From contig NC_026657.2 of the NCBI RefSeq assembly GCF_000004075.3, forward strand, positions 18,171,501 through 18,235,500: 64,000 bases of DNA, written 5' to 3'. The position numbers were made by a program, and so were the translations under genes. Positions within the stretch are counted from its first letter, which is position 1, and each line of letters starts with the position of its first letter. Shown piece after piece: positions 1-11,784 of the stretch. The stretch is from Cucumis sativus (taxonomy: Eukaryota > Streptophyta > Magnoliopsida > Cucurbitales > Cucurbitaceae). The notes under the pieces were generated by a model, which saw only the letters and a list, made by a program, of their open reading frames with translations, was not told the origin of the DNA and did no database searches.

Positions 1-150
1 TTCTGTTATGAAAAAAATTATTGTGACAGTATTTTCAAACTGTCATGGAAGGACTTTCCACAACAGGGGATACTACGACTGTAAATAACTATCACAGATT
101 TTGTTCACGACAGAAAATAACTGTCGTAGTAGACCATTTTTGTTGTAGTG
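1..150 (+). mobile_element. CACTA right terminus (end of an element starting upstream)
   Basis: The sequence ends in TTTTTGTTGTAGTG at 150, the inverted form of CACTACAACAAAAA, a typical CACTA end. Subterminal repeats of the TGTCGT/GACAGT type lie inside it. The same end is at 15871 and 50644; at the start of unit C it has been deleted. Read in reverse complement, about 120 bp match the left subterminal region starting at 6950. Confidence 0.85.
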
Positions 151-1972
151 CTTTTTCATGAAGAATTCAGGAACTAAAAACGACGAGAAGTAGGTTAAAT
201 TTCAGGATCAAAATTGAAAGTAAGCAAAAAGATGTGAGTTTGCTTTATCGTGTTTCGATCGAATTGTGTGTTAATCTATCAGGAATCTCATTTCAATTTC
301 TTCAACTTAGTTGTAGAAGGTTCCAAAATGAAGAATTTGATATAAAATACATAATTTTCTATTTAAGTATTGAAGAACTTATGACTAGTTGAATTTAACC
401 TTCCAAAGTTGAAACTTACTGGAAAAGTATGGGGTTAAAGACCACTAAGATTGATTTATGTTGGTTGTTTATGGTGTTAAGACTTTTAAGTTGAAGCTAA
501 GCGTTCAAAAGTATAATTTTAGCCTAAATTAAAATATGTAGGGTTTGATATAAATTAAAGATGAAAATGAGAATTTAAGCTTATATAAAATAAATAGCTT
601 AAATTATAGTAACGAAATTGGGGTAAGCGTATAATCCTCGCAGAACGAGTTCTGTTTTTTACTATGAATGGTTACTTTCAAACATTTGATACGAAAATTG
701 TTTACTTTGGTTTTATCGATGAGGACGTTTGGTTTGTTTATTAAGAAAACTCTGTTTTAGCTTTAAATTGCTGGAAAAAGTATGAAACATAATTATAGAT
801 GTTGGTTTATGGTAATGGAATGTAAAGGTTGGTTTCCAAACCACAAAACCAATGTACTAAGGTGATTTTACTCGTAGGCTACGTAAATGTATTTTCGTAG
901 TGTCACCTATGGTTGTCAGGAGGTTCTGGGGCTGAAAGAGGTCGTGACCGAAGATCCGAGAACCTGAGCCTAGGTGAGGATATGGAGGGAGAATTGAGAT
1001 ATGGCTTCGGGCCTATTATAACCCATGGTGGGTGTCTTTTTTACACAAAGGAGCGGGTTCATGTTGTTACTGTGGTAAGCTAATAATGCGTGGACTCCGT
1101 TTGGGCACGTGTTTCCTTGTGGTTATGGATCACATGTGAGCTATTCTGGGTCGTGTGTTTAGTATGCTATCGTGGTCGAATTAGATGGATGTTACTATTG
1201 TGGCGGGTACTAAATATGTGTGACCCAGTTGTGGCTGCATGATTCCTTGATCATGTGCGTGCTACTCTTGGCCGTATGTTTAGACGTCTTTCCATGATCG
1301 GATTGGCTACAGGTTGGTTGGTTGGTTGATTGGGGAAAATGTGATTATAATGTTTTATTTAATACATTATTTATCGATGCGTATTTACACATCTTATGAA
1401 GCATATTTTTACGTGTATTTGTATCAAATTACTTGCTACTCACTAAGCATTCGACTTATTTTTTCAATATTTTCTCTCCCTTCCCAAGTAACAACCCAGG
1501 ACCAAGCTTTGTTTCAGCTTAGTCGTTCTTGTAGATCTTCAATTTCTTTTTTTTTTTTTTTGTTTGTGTGTATAGTTTAAACTTTTGTAATTCATCACTG
1601 GGTGGTTAGTCTCATCTAGAGAGACAATGTGGACTTGTGTTTTGGAAGATCCCTAATTAGTTTGAATACTTATGTATGTAATACGTAGTTTGCACCTTAT
1701 ATTGTACTTGAAGTTTTGATTCGATGTGAATGTGTGTGGTGAGACACACTAGTTGTATGTAGTATCTGAATTCCGTTTCAAATTTTATAGAAGTAGAAAT
1801 TACTACATTTTCAGGTGTTGTTCCCTCATATTTTATGGGAGGTGCTGTCAACATTATTATACTTTACTCTTGAAAAGGGTGTGTTATTAATCTTACGTTT
1901 TCAAAGCATGTTTTAACGAGTAGGCTGACACCAGCATCTTTTTAAAGAGGGAAGTTTTAGAACGGGGAGTGA
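151..1972 (+). mobile_element. Gypsy LTR, second part (after CACTA insertion)
   Basis: No convincing ORF lies in this 1.8-kb stretch. I read it as the distal part of the LTR whose first part is at 4595-5896 of the unit, the CACTA nest having inserted in the middle. The support is position plus LTR-like texture: a CACTAAGCATTCG motif near 1440, a long T tract, and an end resembling gypsy LTR ends (TTTAGAACGGGG followed by GTGA near 1972). The exact right limit is uncertain. The 88-aa ORF at 1314 is not treated as a gene. Confidence 0.45.
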
Positions 1973-2257
1973 AAGCTTGTTTCTAAATACACTATATATA
2001 TGCATGGACATATAATATTTATAATAGTAAGTATTATTATTATTATTATTAGCTTATTATGCTCAATACTTCAAGGGAAGTGACAAGAAATGAATCAGAC
2101 ATCTAAAGTTGTGATCGAATTGGATGCAATAAAAGTTGCTTTATAGAGGAGGTAGGGGATTATCGTTATGATATCACTAAACATTACTTTGTGGATGGAA
2201 CATAATAGAGGGGGAGGCGGTGGGATGACCATTGGGGATTATCAACGATGTTCTATT
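1973..2257. other. Host spacer downstream of repeat-protein gene
   Basis: AT-rich sequence between the presumed LTR end and the stop codon of the repeat-protein gene. It includes a short (TTA)n microsatellite near 2027-2050 and probably the 3' UTR of that gene. The same spacer is at 17670-17955, 38684-38969 and 52470-52755. No other feature is visible. Confidence 0.5.
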
Positions 2258-3169
2258 TTAAAGGTGAATGTCATGTGGTGGAGGAGGGGGAATAACCATT
2301 TGAGGGCCGCCAACATCAGAATCAAAATGATGGTGTGGTGGAGGGAGTGGAATGATCATTTGCAGGCCACCTATGTCAGAATCAAGATGATGGTGTGGAG
2401 GAGGGGGTGGATGACCAGTTGAGGCCCGCCAACATCAGATTGTGGATGTTTGTGCGGTGGAGGTGGTGGATGACCATTTGAGGGCCACCAACGTCAGAAT
2501 CAAGATGATGGTGTGGATGAGGGGGTGGAATGACCATTTGAGGCCCGCCAACATCAGATTGTGGATGTTTGTGCGGAGGAGGTGGTGGAATGACCATTTG
2601 AGGGCCACCAACATCAGAATCAAGATGATGGTGTGGAGGAGGGGGTGGAATGACCATTTGAGGGCCACCAACATCAGATTGTGGTTGTTTGTGCGGAGGA
2701 GGTGGTGGGATGACCATTTGAGGGCCACCAACGTCCGAATTAAGATGATGGTGTGGTGGAGGGGGTGGAATGACCAATTGAGGGCCACCAACATCGGATT
2801 GTGGAAGCTTGTGCGGTGGAGGAGGAGGGATAACCATTTGAGGGCCGCCAACATCGGAATCAAGATGATGGTGTGGTGGAGGTGGTGGAATGACCATCTG
2901 TGGTCCACCAACGTCTGAATCAAGATGATGGTGTGGCGGAGGGGTGGAATGACCATTTGAGGTCCGCCAACATCAGATTGTGGGTCAACATGAAGCAACA
3001 CTGTAAATACACAAACAAAGAATTAGAATACATGCATACGTGATATATGTATATGTATATATATACAAACGGAAAATAATATTCTTGTATACGTACCACG
3101 ACAATGTGACATTGTGGCTATGGATAAAAGCGATAGAAAAAGAAGATAAATTCTTTGTGTTTTCTCCAT
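2258..3169 (-). pseudogene. Secreted Pro/His-rich 20-residue repeat protein, copy A (frameshifted)
   Basis: Exon 1 (3097-3169, start codon 3167-3169) codes an intact signal peptide starting MEKTQRIYLL. A 96-nt GT-AG intron (3001-3096) follows. Exon 2 (2258-3000) has room for 12 modules of 20 residues, the most of any copy, but its length is 3 nt short of a multiple. I see three separate 1-nt deletions relative to copy D: near 2941 (four G instead of five), near 2470 and near 2410. The first falls within the first module, so translation leaves the repeat frame early. The last two are shared with copy B. The reading frame of the modules is otherwise well kept, so the damage is recent, or some deletions are assembly errors. 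Confidence 0.8.
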
Positions 3170-3233
3170 ATTGGTCACTAGAAAATGGAGAATAGAAGAT
3201 TAATCTTGTGGAAATGGATGGAGGAACGAAGGG

Positions 3234-3241
3234 TTTATATA
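3234..3241 (-). promoter_or_regulatory. TATA box of repeat-protein gene, copy A
   Basis: On the minus strand this reads TATATAAA, about 65 bp upstream of the start codon, leaving room for a 5' UTR of roughly 35 nt. It is conserved in all four units. Confidence 0.6.
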
Positions 3242-3989
3242 AGATGGCTTTGTGGGCCAAAACAAGAATTATAGTTTAATCATAATCGGTACGCAACTCA
3301 ATAAAATTGAAATTGATAAAGTTATACCCAAGCAGTTTTAATGGTCCATTTTAATGCCTAAAACTCAACAATCTTAACTTTCATCTAAAAACATCCAATA
3401 TCGTGCTTAAGAGAATTTAATTACTACTTAGAGAAATTAAATGAGAATAACAAAAAGAAGTTATCCGTGAAAAAAATAATTTCATATGCTCGTATTACCA
3501 TAAATCTTCCAACAATAACCTTCTGTAAAAAAAAAACACAAAATCTTAGTTAATGATGGTAGTTATAACAGTTTATGTCAATGGATATCAGTGCATTTTG
3601 AGAACTAAAAAATCCATCGTCCAATTCCTCCGCCTCTCCAATTTGTCCTAAAAACAATTTTAAAAGTAAAAAGTAAATTTTTGGGAACTTTTAATCAAAA
3701 AAAAAAAAAAAGAAACAAAGGAAAAAGGAAAAAAGAAAAGATTGTATGAATTAATTATTGATGGTTGTCTTAAAACCATCGAAACAAGCAATACTCACAA
3801 AGAAGTAAATTTTATCGCTCGTAGGTCTATGGCTTGAATCTCTCATCTTCTATTGATATTGAAAAAATGAAATTTATTAACCAAATTACTATTAGGATAT
3901 ATTTTATCTAACTTAATTAGGTTGTTATATAATTTTAACTTGTGTTGTTGAATGAGAAGTTTTTTACTAATCGCAAATTGCCCCATCAT
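3242..3989. other. Upstream region of repeat-protein gene
   Basis: AT-rich spacer of about 750 bp between the TATA box and the gypsy pol remnant. It should hold the proximal promoter of the minus-strand gene. It contains A-rich tracts near 3525 and 3700 that vary in length between units. No ORF or known element is recognised. Confidence 0.4.
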
Positions 3990-4009
3990 TTCTTAGACTA
4001 GAAGATATA

Positions 4010-4552
4010 ATGCTAAGAAAGTTAGCAAAAGAGGTAAAATTGAACCAAGGAACGAACTATAGCTTAAGGGGTGATGGTGCCTTGATGAAATATGATAGGT
4101 TGTGTGTCCCTAGAAACCAAGGCATAAAAGATCAAATTTTAGAGGAAGCATATAGTTCTGCATATGCAATTCATTCTGGCAGTACAAAGATGTATAGAAC
4201 TTTAATTTATTGGACCTTATGAGATATTAGAACGTATTGGGCTTGCAGCGTACAATATGGTATTGCCTATGGAACTTTCGAGGATTTGTGATGTGTTTCA
4301 TGTGCGATGTAGCGTAAGTACGTTTCTGATCCATCTCATATTCTTGAAACACAACCAGTTCATTTGAAAGAGAACTTGTCTTACAAAGAGGAGCCAACAC
4401 AAATTCTTGATAAGAAAGAGCTGGTGCTAAGGAACTAAGTCATACCGTTAGTTAAAGTTCTTTGGGGGAACCATATTTATGAAGAAGCAACATGGGAGAC
4501 TGAGCAGGCAATGAAGGCTCAATACCCACAGCGTTCCACATCATCACCATGA
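4010..4552 (+). pseudogene. Ty3/gypsy pol remnant (integrase zinc-finger plus C-terminal tail), unit A
   Basis: The first 70 codons match the region before and inside the integrase zinc-binding domain, with motifs GALMKYDRLCVP and IHSGSTKMYRTL. The first zinc-binding His is replaced by Tyr (EEAYSSAY). The sequence then jumps, with a frame change, straight to the integrase C-terminal motif GPYEILERIGLAAYN, so the two zinc Cys and the whole catalytic core are deleted. After more breaks, including an in-frame stop, a tail resembling VPLVKVLWGNH..EEATWE ends at a stop at 4550-4552. This is a dead remnant. The same structure in all four units shows the damage predates the duplication. Confidence 0.85.
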
Positions 4553-4594
4553 TCGAATTTCAAGGACGAAATTATTAAAAAGAAGATAGTAACG

Positions 4595-5896
4595 TGTAAG
4601 CCCTCGTTCTTTTCTCCTTTTATTTATTAATATTTTTAAGTTTGAAAAACAAGTTTAAATCTAATAGTTAATGTCTAAAGGTTGAATTGTTTTAATAAGG
4701 TAAATTGGTTTTAATAAGAAAGTTTGGAACAAATTTAGGTTGGTTTAAGGCTTCGACTTTTTGAGGTGTTGAAAAGAGTAAGGTAGGGGCAAAAAATGAG
4801 TTTATTTTGAAAGTGAGGGGTATTTTTGTCTATATCTATTATTAGTATTTTTCTTATATGAAGCAATTAAAAGAAAAAGAGGAGGGGAACGTCTACAAGA
4901 GGTCTTGAGTGCACGCCCTCCCCTTCCTTCGAGTTGTTCCCTCTCTCCCACCTTGTTCTCTTTCCTTGGTTTGCCGCCATACCTGCCGCCTCGTCCTCAC
5001 GTTTCAGGACAGCCACAAACCGCGTCGTTCATCTCTCTTCGCGTCGTTTGGTGTCGCTTTGAAGCCTTGTCTCCATCTAATGACGCGTCACTCGATTCAC
5101 TAGACGACGACGTGCACACCGGCTAGCAAAGCCCTACCACATCGCCCTTAACACAGTCGTAAGTCGGTTCTTCAACACCTCTCCTATAGCCGTCATGCGT
5201 GGTAGCTGACTAGAGGCCAACCGAATCTTTGTCCATCTCCATTCTTCTTTCAGTTCCTACTCTTAGAGTAAGATTTTTATGGTTCGGGGTTGTTTTCTTT
5301 AGGCGATTGTGAATACCTATTAAGTTTAGACATAAACTTAACTTTTTCCACAACATTTTGGATGTTAGATTTGATTATTATAGGAGTTGGAGTTGTTGTC
5401 CAGCCGTTTAAGAACCCAAAATCGAGTGTTTTGACACAACTTTGGTAAATTTCTAAACTTCTTGGAGTCAATCTTAAATACCTGTTTGATTCTAGTGCTA
5501 TCTTTAAGTAACCAATGATGGTGGACGGTTGATTTGAACTAAGAAGGTACTTAGGATGTTGCCCATTGAAATCAAGGGTACTATGTTGAGTTCTTGGTAA
5601 CATTTGGAATAGTTTCCACAAATCATCTCTGGTTTTTATAGTGGTTTGAGGTACACAAGAAGAATTAAAATATACAATTTGATTCGTTTGAAAGTTCACT
5701 CAATTTCTAACAAGTTTCATGAATAAAATTTGAGCAAATTCTGAGGCTAAGTGAATGATTTTTGAAGTAGAAAATAGACCATAGACTTTTCACGTAATTC
5801 CAAGAAGCCTCTGGTTTTTCGAGTATCCAATAATGTATAGGTGGAATTAAAAGCTCTATTTGGTATGGTTAGAAAGCTTGTTAAATTTCCTACAAC
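4595..5896 (+). mobile_element. Gypsy LTR, first part (split by CACTA), unit A
   Basis: Starts with TGTAAGCCCTCG shortly after the pol remnant stop, as expected for a 3' LTR, and runs to the CACTA end at 5897. It contains a CT-rich, GC-richer stretch at 4900-5260 like an LTR leader. A 140-codon minus-strand ORF (5277-5699) stays open in all four units but has no recognisable domain, no host-gene context and lies inside the LTR, so I do not call it a gene. Confidence 0.65.
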
Positions 5897-6949
5897 CACT
5901 ACAACAAAATCTATCTACTACAACAGTTGTTTACATTAGAAAATGGAAGGGAGGAAAAAAAAACTGTCACAAAAGGTAAAAATACCCGTCATTTGTGGGA
6001 AAAGGCGAAATTTTTCAGATAGCATTTTTTGCGACAGTTATTTGATGTCGTAGAAGATACATCAAATAATTTATTTAATTTATTAAAATTCAATTCAATT
6101 TAAATGAAAAGTAAAGGGTTTTAAGGCTTTTCCCCCAAATAAAAATTTCCCCAAATTAAAAACCCTCATTCCTCTCGCAAATAAGCCATCTCAAAACGCG
6201 AAGAAGACCATCTTTGGATGACGCCCGTTCCCATCACCACCACCGCCTTCTCATTCCCGTCTCCTCACTCTATTACTATCGCAACCTCCTTTATCGAACG
6301 ACAAACCTCCTCTATGATAACCTGTTTAATCTGTGCCTGTCATCTCCAATCCACCGCAATCTCTTCAACATTCAAACCACGACCGTCACCTCCTCTGTCG
6401 GTAAGTCATTTGTTCCTTTTCTCTTTCTCTCTCTTCGCAAAGTTGTTCTCTTGTCACTACTTCCCTCAACTCCATGAGTCGTCGGTAAGGTCTTAAATTT
6501 TCAACTTCGTTTGAATTTCCACTTTTGCGCAAACACCCCTATGTGATGTATGTGAAATAAATGTTGGATTTATCTTTAACTTAAATTAGACCAAAAAATG
6601 TTAAGACTTGAAGCTGAAAGAGAGCAAGACAAAAAGGGAGAAGGTCCTGAAAATGTCCTTCATGTGTTTAGGTTTATGAGATGTTTATTTAAGGAAATTT
6701 TGATTTAAGATATATTCTTTTATTATATGACACCTCCCCTTGTCTTAATTTTATATAATACTATTTGGTGATGTGTTTTGTTTGTTTTTCTACTGTGCAT
6801 TTTTTCATGAGAAGATTGTTCTTTGGTGTTTAGGGGAGCCTAATAACTTCATCCTTAGCTGAGCAAGAGTTCTCTAACTCTAACTTAGGAGGAGCCTAAA
6901 GGTAAGTATTTGTTGATGGTAGTAGACACAGTAGACCTTTATTTATCAA

Positions 6950-7530
6950 CACTACAAGAAAAATGGTCTACGACGACAGTTATTTATTGTCGTGAACAAA
7001 ATCCATGACAATTATTTTCAGTGATAGAAGCGGGAGTTATGGAAAGTCCTTCCATGACATTTTTCAAAAACTGTCTCCATAAGTTATTTCATTACATAAC
7101 ATAAATGTCGTTAGTTAGCATTCTACGACATCAAATAACTGTAATATTTTATTTTATGACAATAAATAACTATCATCATTTATGTATTAACGACAGTTAA
7201 ATAAATGTCATGAATTCGTTTATTGTGACATGTTTTAAATGTCACGAATATGTCAATTGCGACAATTTTTTTTAAAAAAATGTCATTGTTTTGCTACTGA
7301 TGACATTATTTTTCTGTCAAAGATAGGACAATCGTGACAATTAATTTTGTAAAAAAAACTGTCATTGTTTTCGTATTCACAACAATTAATAACTGTTAAA
7401 AATTCATATATTACGACATGTTTTTCCTGTTGCAAATTACTCGATTAGTACAGTTTTTTCCTGTTCTCCTTGCCACTCCGCCATTACACGAACCATTTGA
7501 ATGACAATAATGTAGCTGACAATGACAATT
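6950..7530 (+). repeat. CACTA left subterminal repeat region
   Basis: Dense short repeats in both orientations around the words TGTCAT, GACAATT, CGACAGTT and TTATTTATTGTC. In CACTA elements such subterminal repeats bind the element-encoded TNPA-type protein. The mirror region on the right is 15351-15871. A weaker right-hand set (TGTCATA, CTGTCA) sits at 12835-13014. Confidence 0.7.
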
Positions 7531-9371
7531 TTGAATTTATAATATTGACACCCATATAGAAAAAATTAGCCAACAATTTAATATATATACGCTATAATAC
7601 AATTTATAATATTCGTACATTTCCAATCAAGTTCCAACAATTTACAAGTACAGAATCTCAGCCCTTAATCAAAAAATATTTTAAATAGCATCAGAATACA
7701 TATAACAAGATTTTCTGCTAAAGCATAAACGACCAACCGAGAATGTTTGTCTCTGAAAATGTTCTTTGAAAGTAAACTCATGAAGTTGTCGACTCCAGTT
7801 GAACCTACGAAGACAACATGAATATAAGCATCCATCATAGAACAAGAGAGTACAACTCTTATAGAAAATTTCAACATTGAGAATTACCTATCACTACATA
7901 CGTCGATAAGATAAACAACTACATAGCAGAGCACACATGTAGAATAACAACATCAACTTAACATCCACTTGGTCTACCATATTGGAACTTTTTACAAATT
8001 ACAACTCTTGTATCATTACTCTTTAGAAAACTTAGCTGGATATAAATAAGTAATCAACAAGAAAATTCTTGAATAAGTAATCATAAGTAATAATCGAGAT
8101 GAATGAAACTTAAGAATCCATTAGTAGTTCACTGTCACTAAGGTTGGAAGAAACGTTATCCAACAAGAACCAAAAAGTTTCCATCTTAAGGAGTCAAACA
8201 CTTTCAAATCTACAAATATCAGAAAGAAGACAGTTTTCATGTGCAATCCACTTCAGTTAATGAAGCCAAGAAATATTAAGGTACTAGGAAAATGAAACTA
8301 GAACAACTTGTATCATTTATGGCTTGACAGAATTTAAAGGTCTCCTAGTTTCTTATAAAAAAAAGCTCTACCAATGAGTACCGACATAAAATCCATGACA
8401 ATTTACACAAGTACCAATTTAGCAATAGCAATAAGTACAGACATAACACCCATGGCAATTTACACAAGTAGCAATAGTCAACCACTATAAGCATACTATT
8501 CATGATAAAAAAACAAAATTGTAGCATCCTAGCAGGTATATTGTTGGTATCGATAGGTTGTTTTCAAGTATTTATCTTGTTTCGTAAAGCAAAAATTCAA
8601 TAGTTTGTTTTAGCATATATAACCACTAAAATTGAATAATGACAAATCATCAAAGAGTGAAAAATGGAAAGCCAATAACTTCAACAAACTAAAGTTGTAA
8701 GAGTATATACTTTGAAATAAATATTACCTGTTAACTATATCGTTAGATTGTTCTTATCTTCTTTATATGTTAGAGGTATCCTCTTGAGTTGCTAGCCTTC
8801 ATAAGATATATACCTTTATTATCTGACGTGCTCCATTTCTATTGGATGCTTGCCAATTCTCTATGATCATACATCTGAAGGCTGAATCACATTTTCATCA
8901 TGTAATCGGACTTTAGTGATTGGATTTGGACGTTTAAGATCATGCAAAATAAGAAGCACAAATGTAGATATGCAACGTAATATGTTTACAATAAGAAAAC
9001 TAAAACTTCTAAATGAATTCTGAATCTTTATACACCCCGAGTATGATGACATGCACAAAATTCTTCTCCTAGATTCAATGTATAGAGATGAATATTGTTT
9101 ATGGATACCTTACTATGATTTCCTTACAATGTACAATCTACTTGAAGGTAGTTGAGGTTCTAAAGTACCTAAATACACCGTTCCTACAAATTGGAACCGA
9201 TAGTCTGTACGAGATAAAAAATATCTAATATAAGAACTTTTGTGGTTAGCTTTTTGAACATCTTAACTTTTAACAAGTCAATAAGAAATGGAAACAAGAG
9301 CATACCATTACAGAAAATCAAGCACATTTCAGCTTTAAAATTATTGTAAACATATATGGTTTAATTTAAAA
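7531..9371. other. CACTA interior, no recognised gene
   Basis: AT-rich transposon interior. Three minus-strand ORFs of 60-70 codons (7665-7877, 8345-8527, 8867-9058) recur in other units, but none shows a domain I can name. The first has a plausible splice acceptor inside it (CTTCGTAG on the minus strand), so this could be a 3' part of a captured, spliced gene. Nothing firmer is visible. Confidence 0.35.
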
Positions 9372-9890
9372 TTAGAAACAATTGAAAATCTTCTTAGGAG
9401 CAGTTCCAGTAGCTCTGTGTTTGGCAGCAATTTCCTCTGCCTTTGCCTTTAGCTTTTCTTCTCCATGCTTTGCTTCAATTAACAACCTTATTTTCTTATG
9501 TTGTTTTGTGTATCAATGCTATTTTGTTCTTCATTTTCTCTATATACTCACCCTTCTTCTTCTCAAATTTTTCATGCTCTCATTACAAAATCAATCCAAA
9601 TGAAATCGACAAAAAAGAAAAAAAAAACATAGTTGTAAAGAGCAGTTCCGTCAATGAAGAGAAATATCGAATTACAGATTTTGGAATCTTCACTGAGGTT
9701 GTGAGTTTATATTTAATGAATTTTTCTAAAATCTAGAACTAAAATCGTAAATAGCATCTACATACTATACAAATAAAACTTAAACACATTACATATATTT
9801 TGTTTTCTAATTACCTCAATTTGTTTTAGTTCAGCCTCAAGAGCTGCTTTCTTGTTGTTCTCCCATGACCCAATGCGTTCCATCCAGAAA
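9372..9890 (-). pseudogene. Captured remorin C-terminal region, unit A
   Basis: Remorins are plant plasma-membrane proteins anchored by a C-terminal coiled coil ending in a Cys-aromatic motif. On the minus strand an exon near 9815-9890 reads IGSWENNKKAALEAELKQIE and ends at a GTAATT donor. The next exon gives FEKKKGEYIEKMKNKIALIH, then, after a stop and frame change, IEAKHGEEKLKAKAEE, RATGTAPKKIFNCF and a stop at 9372-9374. Order, spacing and the terminal CF fit the remorin C-terminal domain. The internal stop and frame change (about 9490-9505) make it a pseudogene fragment. The N-terminal half is not seen. It was probably captured by the surrounding CACTA element. Confidence 0.85.
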
Positions 9891-11707
9891 AACACATATA
9901 TAAAGCAAATAATAGCATCAAAGGGGTTAAATTCCATTGAGCTCCCTATTCAACTCTTCAGTATCAATCAGAATTTTAGAATTATTAACCCAAGGGCTGA
10001 GAAATATAAAATAAATTTGGAAACAAAAGAAAATTCCATTGAGCTCTTTAAGGAGGAAGCAAAAGATTGTATTCTTTTGAAATTAACTTTCTCAAAAGAA
10101 GCAACAATCTCTTATCACAAACTAGTAACATAGATTCCCCACTGCAAATAGGAGAAAAGAACTAACATCAACAAAGTAGATAGAATTTTGGACAAAGAGT
10201 AACATAACATGAAGTTAGGAACATGCAGTAAACAAAATCTCATGAAGATTAAGCACATCAATACCCACAACTAGATCCTAAAAAAAATAAGAATCTGAAA
10301 CTAGATCCTGAATAATAGCATATCTTATAATCCAATGAACACCAATAATTATCCTACTGTGCAAACATGGAAATTACTTATGTAGATTGGAACCCACAAT
10401 TTTCAATTTGAAAATCTACTTCCTTGAACCAATGAAATCAATTAGTTCAAAGGAGTAACAAACTACAAACAAGTTAGCATTAATGAACCGTATCTACATT
10501 AAAATAATATAAATAAAAGACAAATTCACTCTCCCCTTTCTCTACTCCACCCCACTAAGTCTATATATTTGTAATTTACCCACTCACTCAAAACAACATT
10601 CAAGGAACAAATCAAGTGAAAGAAAACCTTTTCCAATTCCTTGCCATAAATCTACTAAATAATGCAAATTAACTATAAAAAATTCAGAAATCAATGAATA
10701 GGTAATGATATTTTTACGAAAATAATAAAGAATACTTGTTGTCATATAATCTTAAAAATTAATGATACGCACAGAAGAAGTATTGAATAACATAATTCAA
10801 GGATTGTTGTGTGACTCAAACATCCTATATCGGGACAAACACAATCACACAACATCATTAGCATTTCAATACATTCATAAATAATAATATATCGTTTATC
10901 TGTTTCTTTCCTTCATACAATCCTAAAGAGTTTACAACTCTTTTTTTAAATATCTCATTCGTCTTTTGATATACGCTCATCTTGAAAATCCCCTCTCTCC
11001 AAAAAAAAAAAAAAAAAGGACAGATTTCATTCTCCAATCTCTCCATCCATTTCCACACCCACCCTAATATTTAATATTTACAAAGAATCTTATTAAAAAA
11101 AAAAAACTTAGCATGTTTTTCCAAAATGCCACTTAAACTAGTGGCATCATTGATCATTAATCTATCGATTGAGAGTGACAGAAACATCGATAGAGAGCTC
11201 TAACAAGAGAATATTAACATCACCATGCTAACCTTTTGAGTGGCTAAGAAAAAATTGAGATGAAATTCTTCAAGACTTGAACTTCTCAATGTACTGTAAC
11301 CCAACTTCGACTGAATCTACACGTAAACATTAAGTCATCAGAACTTGAATGTCATCAACACACAAAAAAAATTCATGCTTCTTGTATTCTACAAGATACT
11401 CTTATTACTTCATTGGTTGTCTTCAAACATTATCACTTTCAATAAAAACAACCAAAGTCCATAAACAGATTGTATGTTATTATTGGAAAACAAAATAATT
11501 GAAAACATAGGACCATTTTCAAACCATTAAGCAATCACTATAGGACCAACCATCAATAAAAACATATTTACAAATATGTAAAGTAGATCAGATACGTCCA
11601 AAACTAAAGGACTAAATGAGTTAACGTCCAGAAAAAAAAAATCCAGACATGCATATACACACCAAATGCTTACAAAATCAATATAACAATCTTCCAAAGT
11701 ACCCTAC
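9891..11707. other. CACTA interior between captured gene fragments
   Basis: AT-rich sequence without a recognisable protein. A 93-codon plus-strand ORF (9852-10133) overlaps the remorin exon on the other strand and is a chance frame. On the minus strand this would correspond to intron-like or fused sequence between the splicing-factor fragment and the remorin fragment. Unit B has about 43 bp here, near 26107-26149, that unit A lacks. Confidence 0.4.
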
Positions 11708-11784
11708 CCAGAATAATAATCTCGTGACAAATAAGTGTCCTTAAGAGGACCAAATTGCACAAATAATCCCGTAGGTCGTCTGAC
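11708..11784 (-). pseudogene. Captured exon of SC35-like (SCL-type) splicing factor, unit A
   Basis: Minus-strand reading gives VRRPTGLF followed by VQFGPLKDTYLSRDYYSG, bounded by a TTTTGCAG acceptor and a GTAGGG donor-like site. It resembles the start of the RNA-recognition motif in plant SCL proteins (QFGPLKDIYLPRDYYTG), whose exon would continue EPRGFGF. Neighbouring exons are not recognised, so this is a single captured exon. The flanking splice sites suggest it came with its introns, i.e. from genomic DNA and not from mRNA. Confidence 0.7.

Noticed and set aside
1314..1580. 88-codon ORF repeated in every unit
   Set aside because: Runs into the T tract of the presumed LTR, with variable length between units; no start context or domain.
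6214..6496. Overlapping 87- and 92-codon ORFs in the CACTA leader region
   Set aside because: Two frames are open at once in a CT-rich stretch. It is more likely an untranslated leader ending at a GGTAAGT donor.
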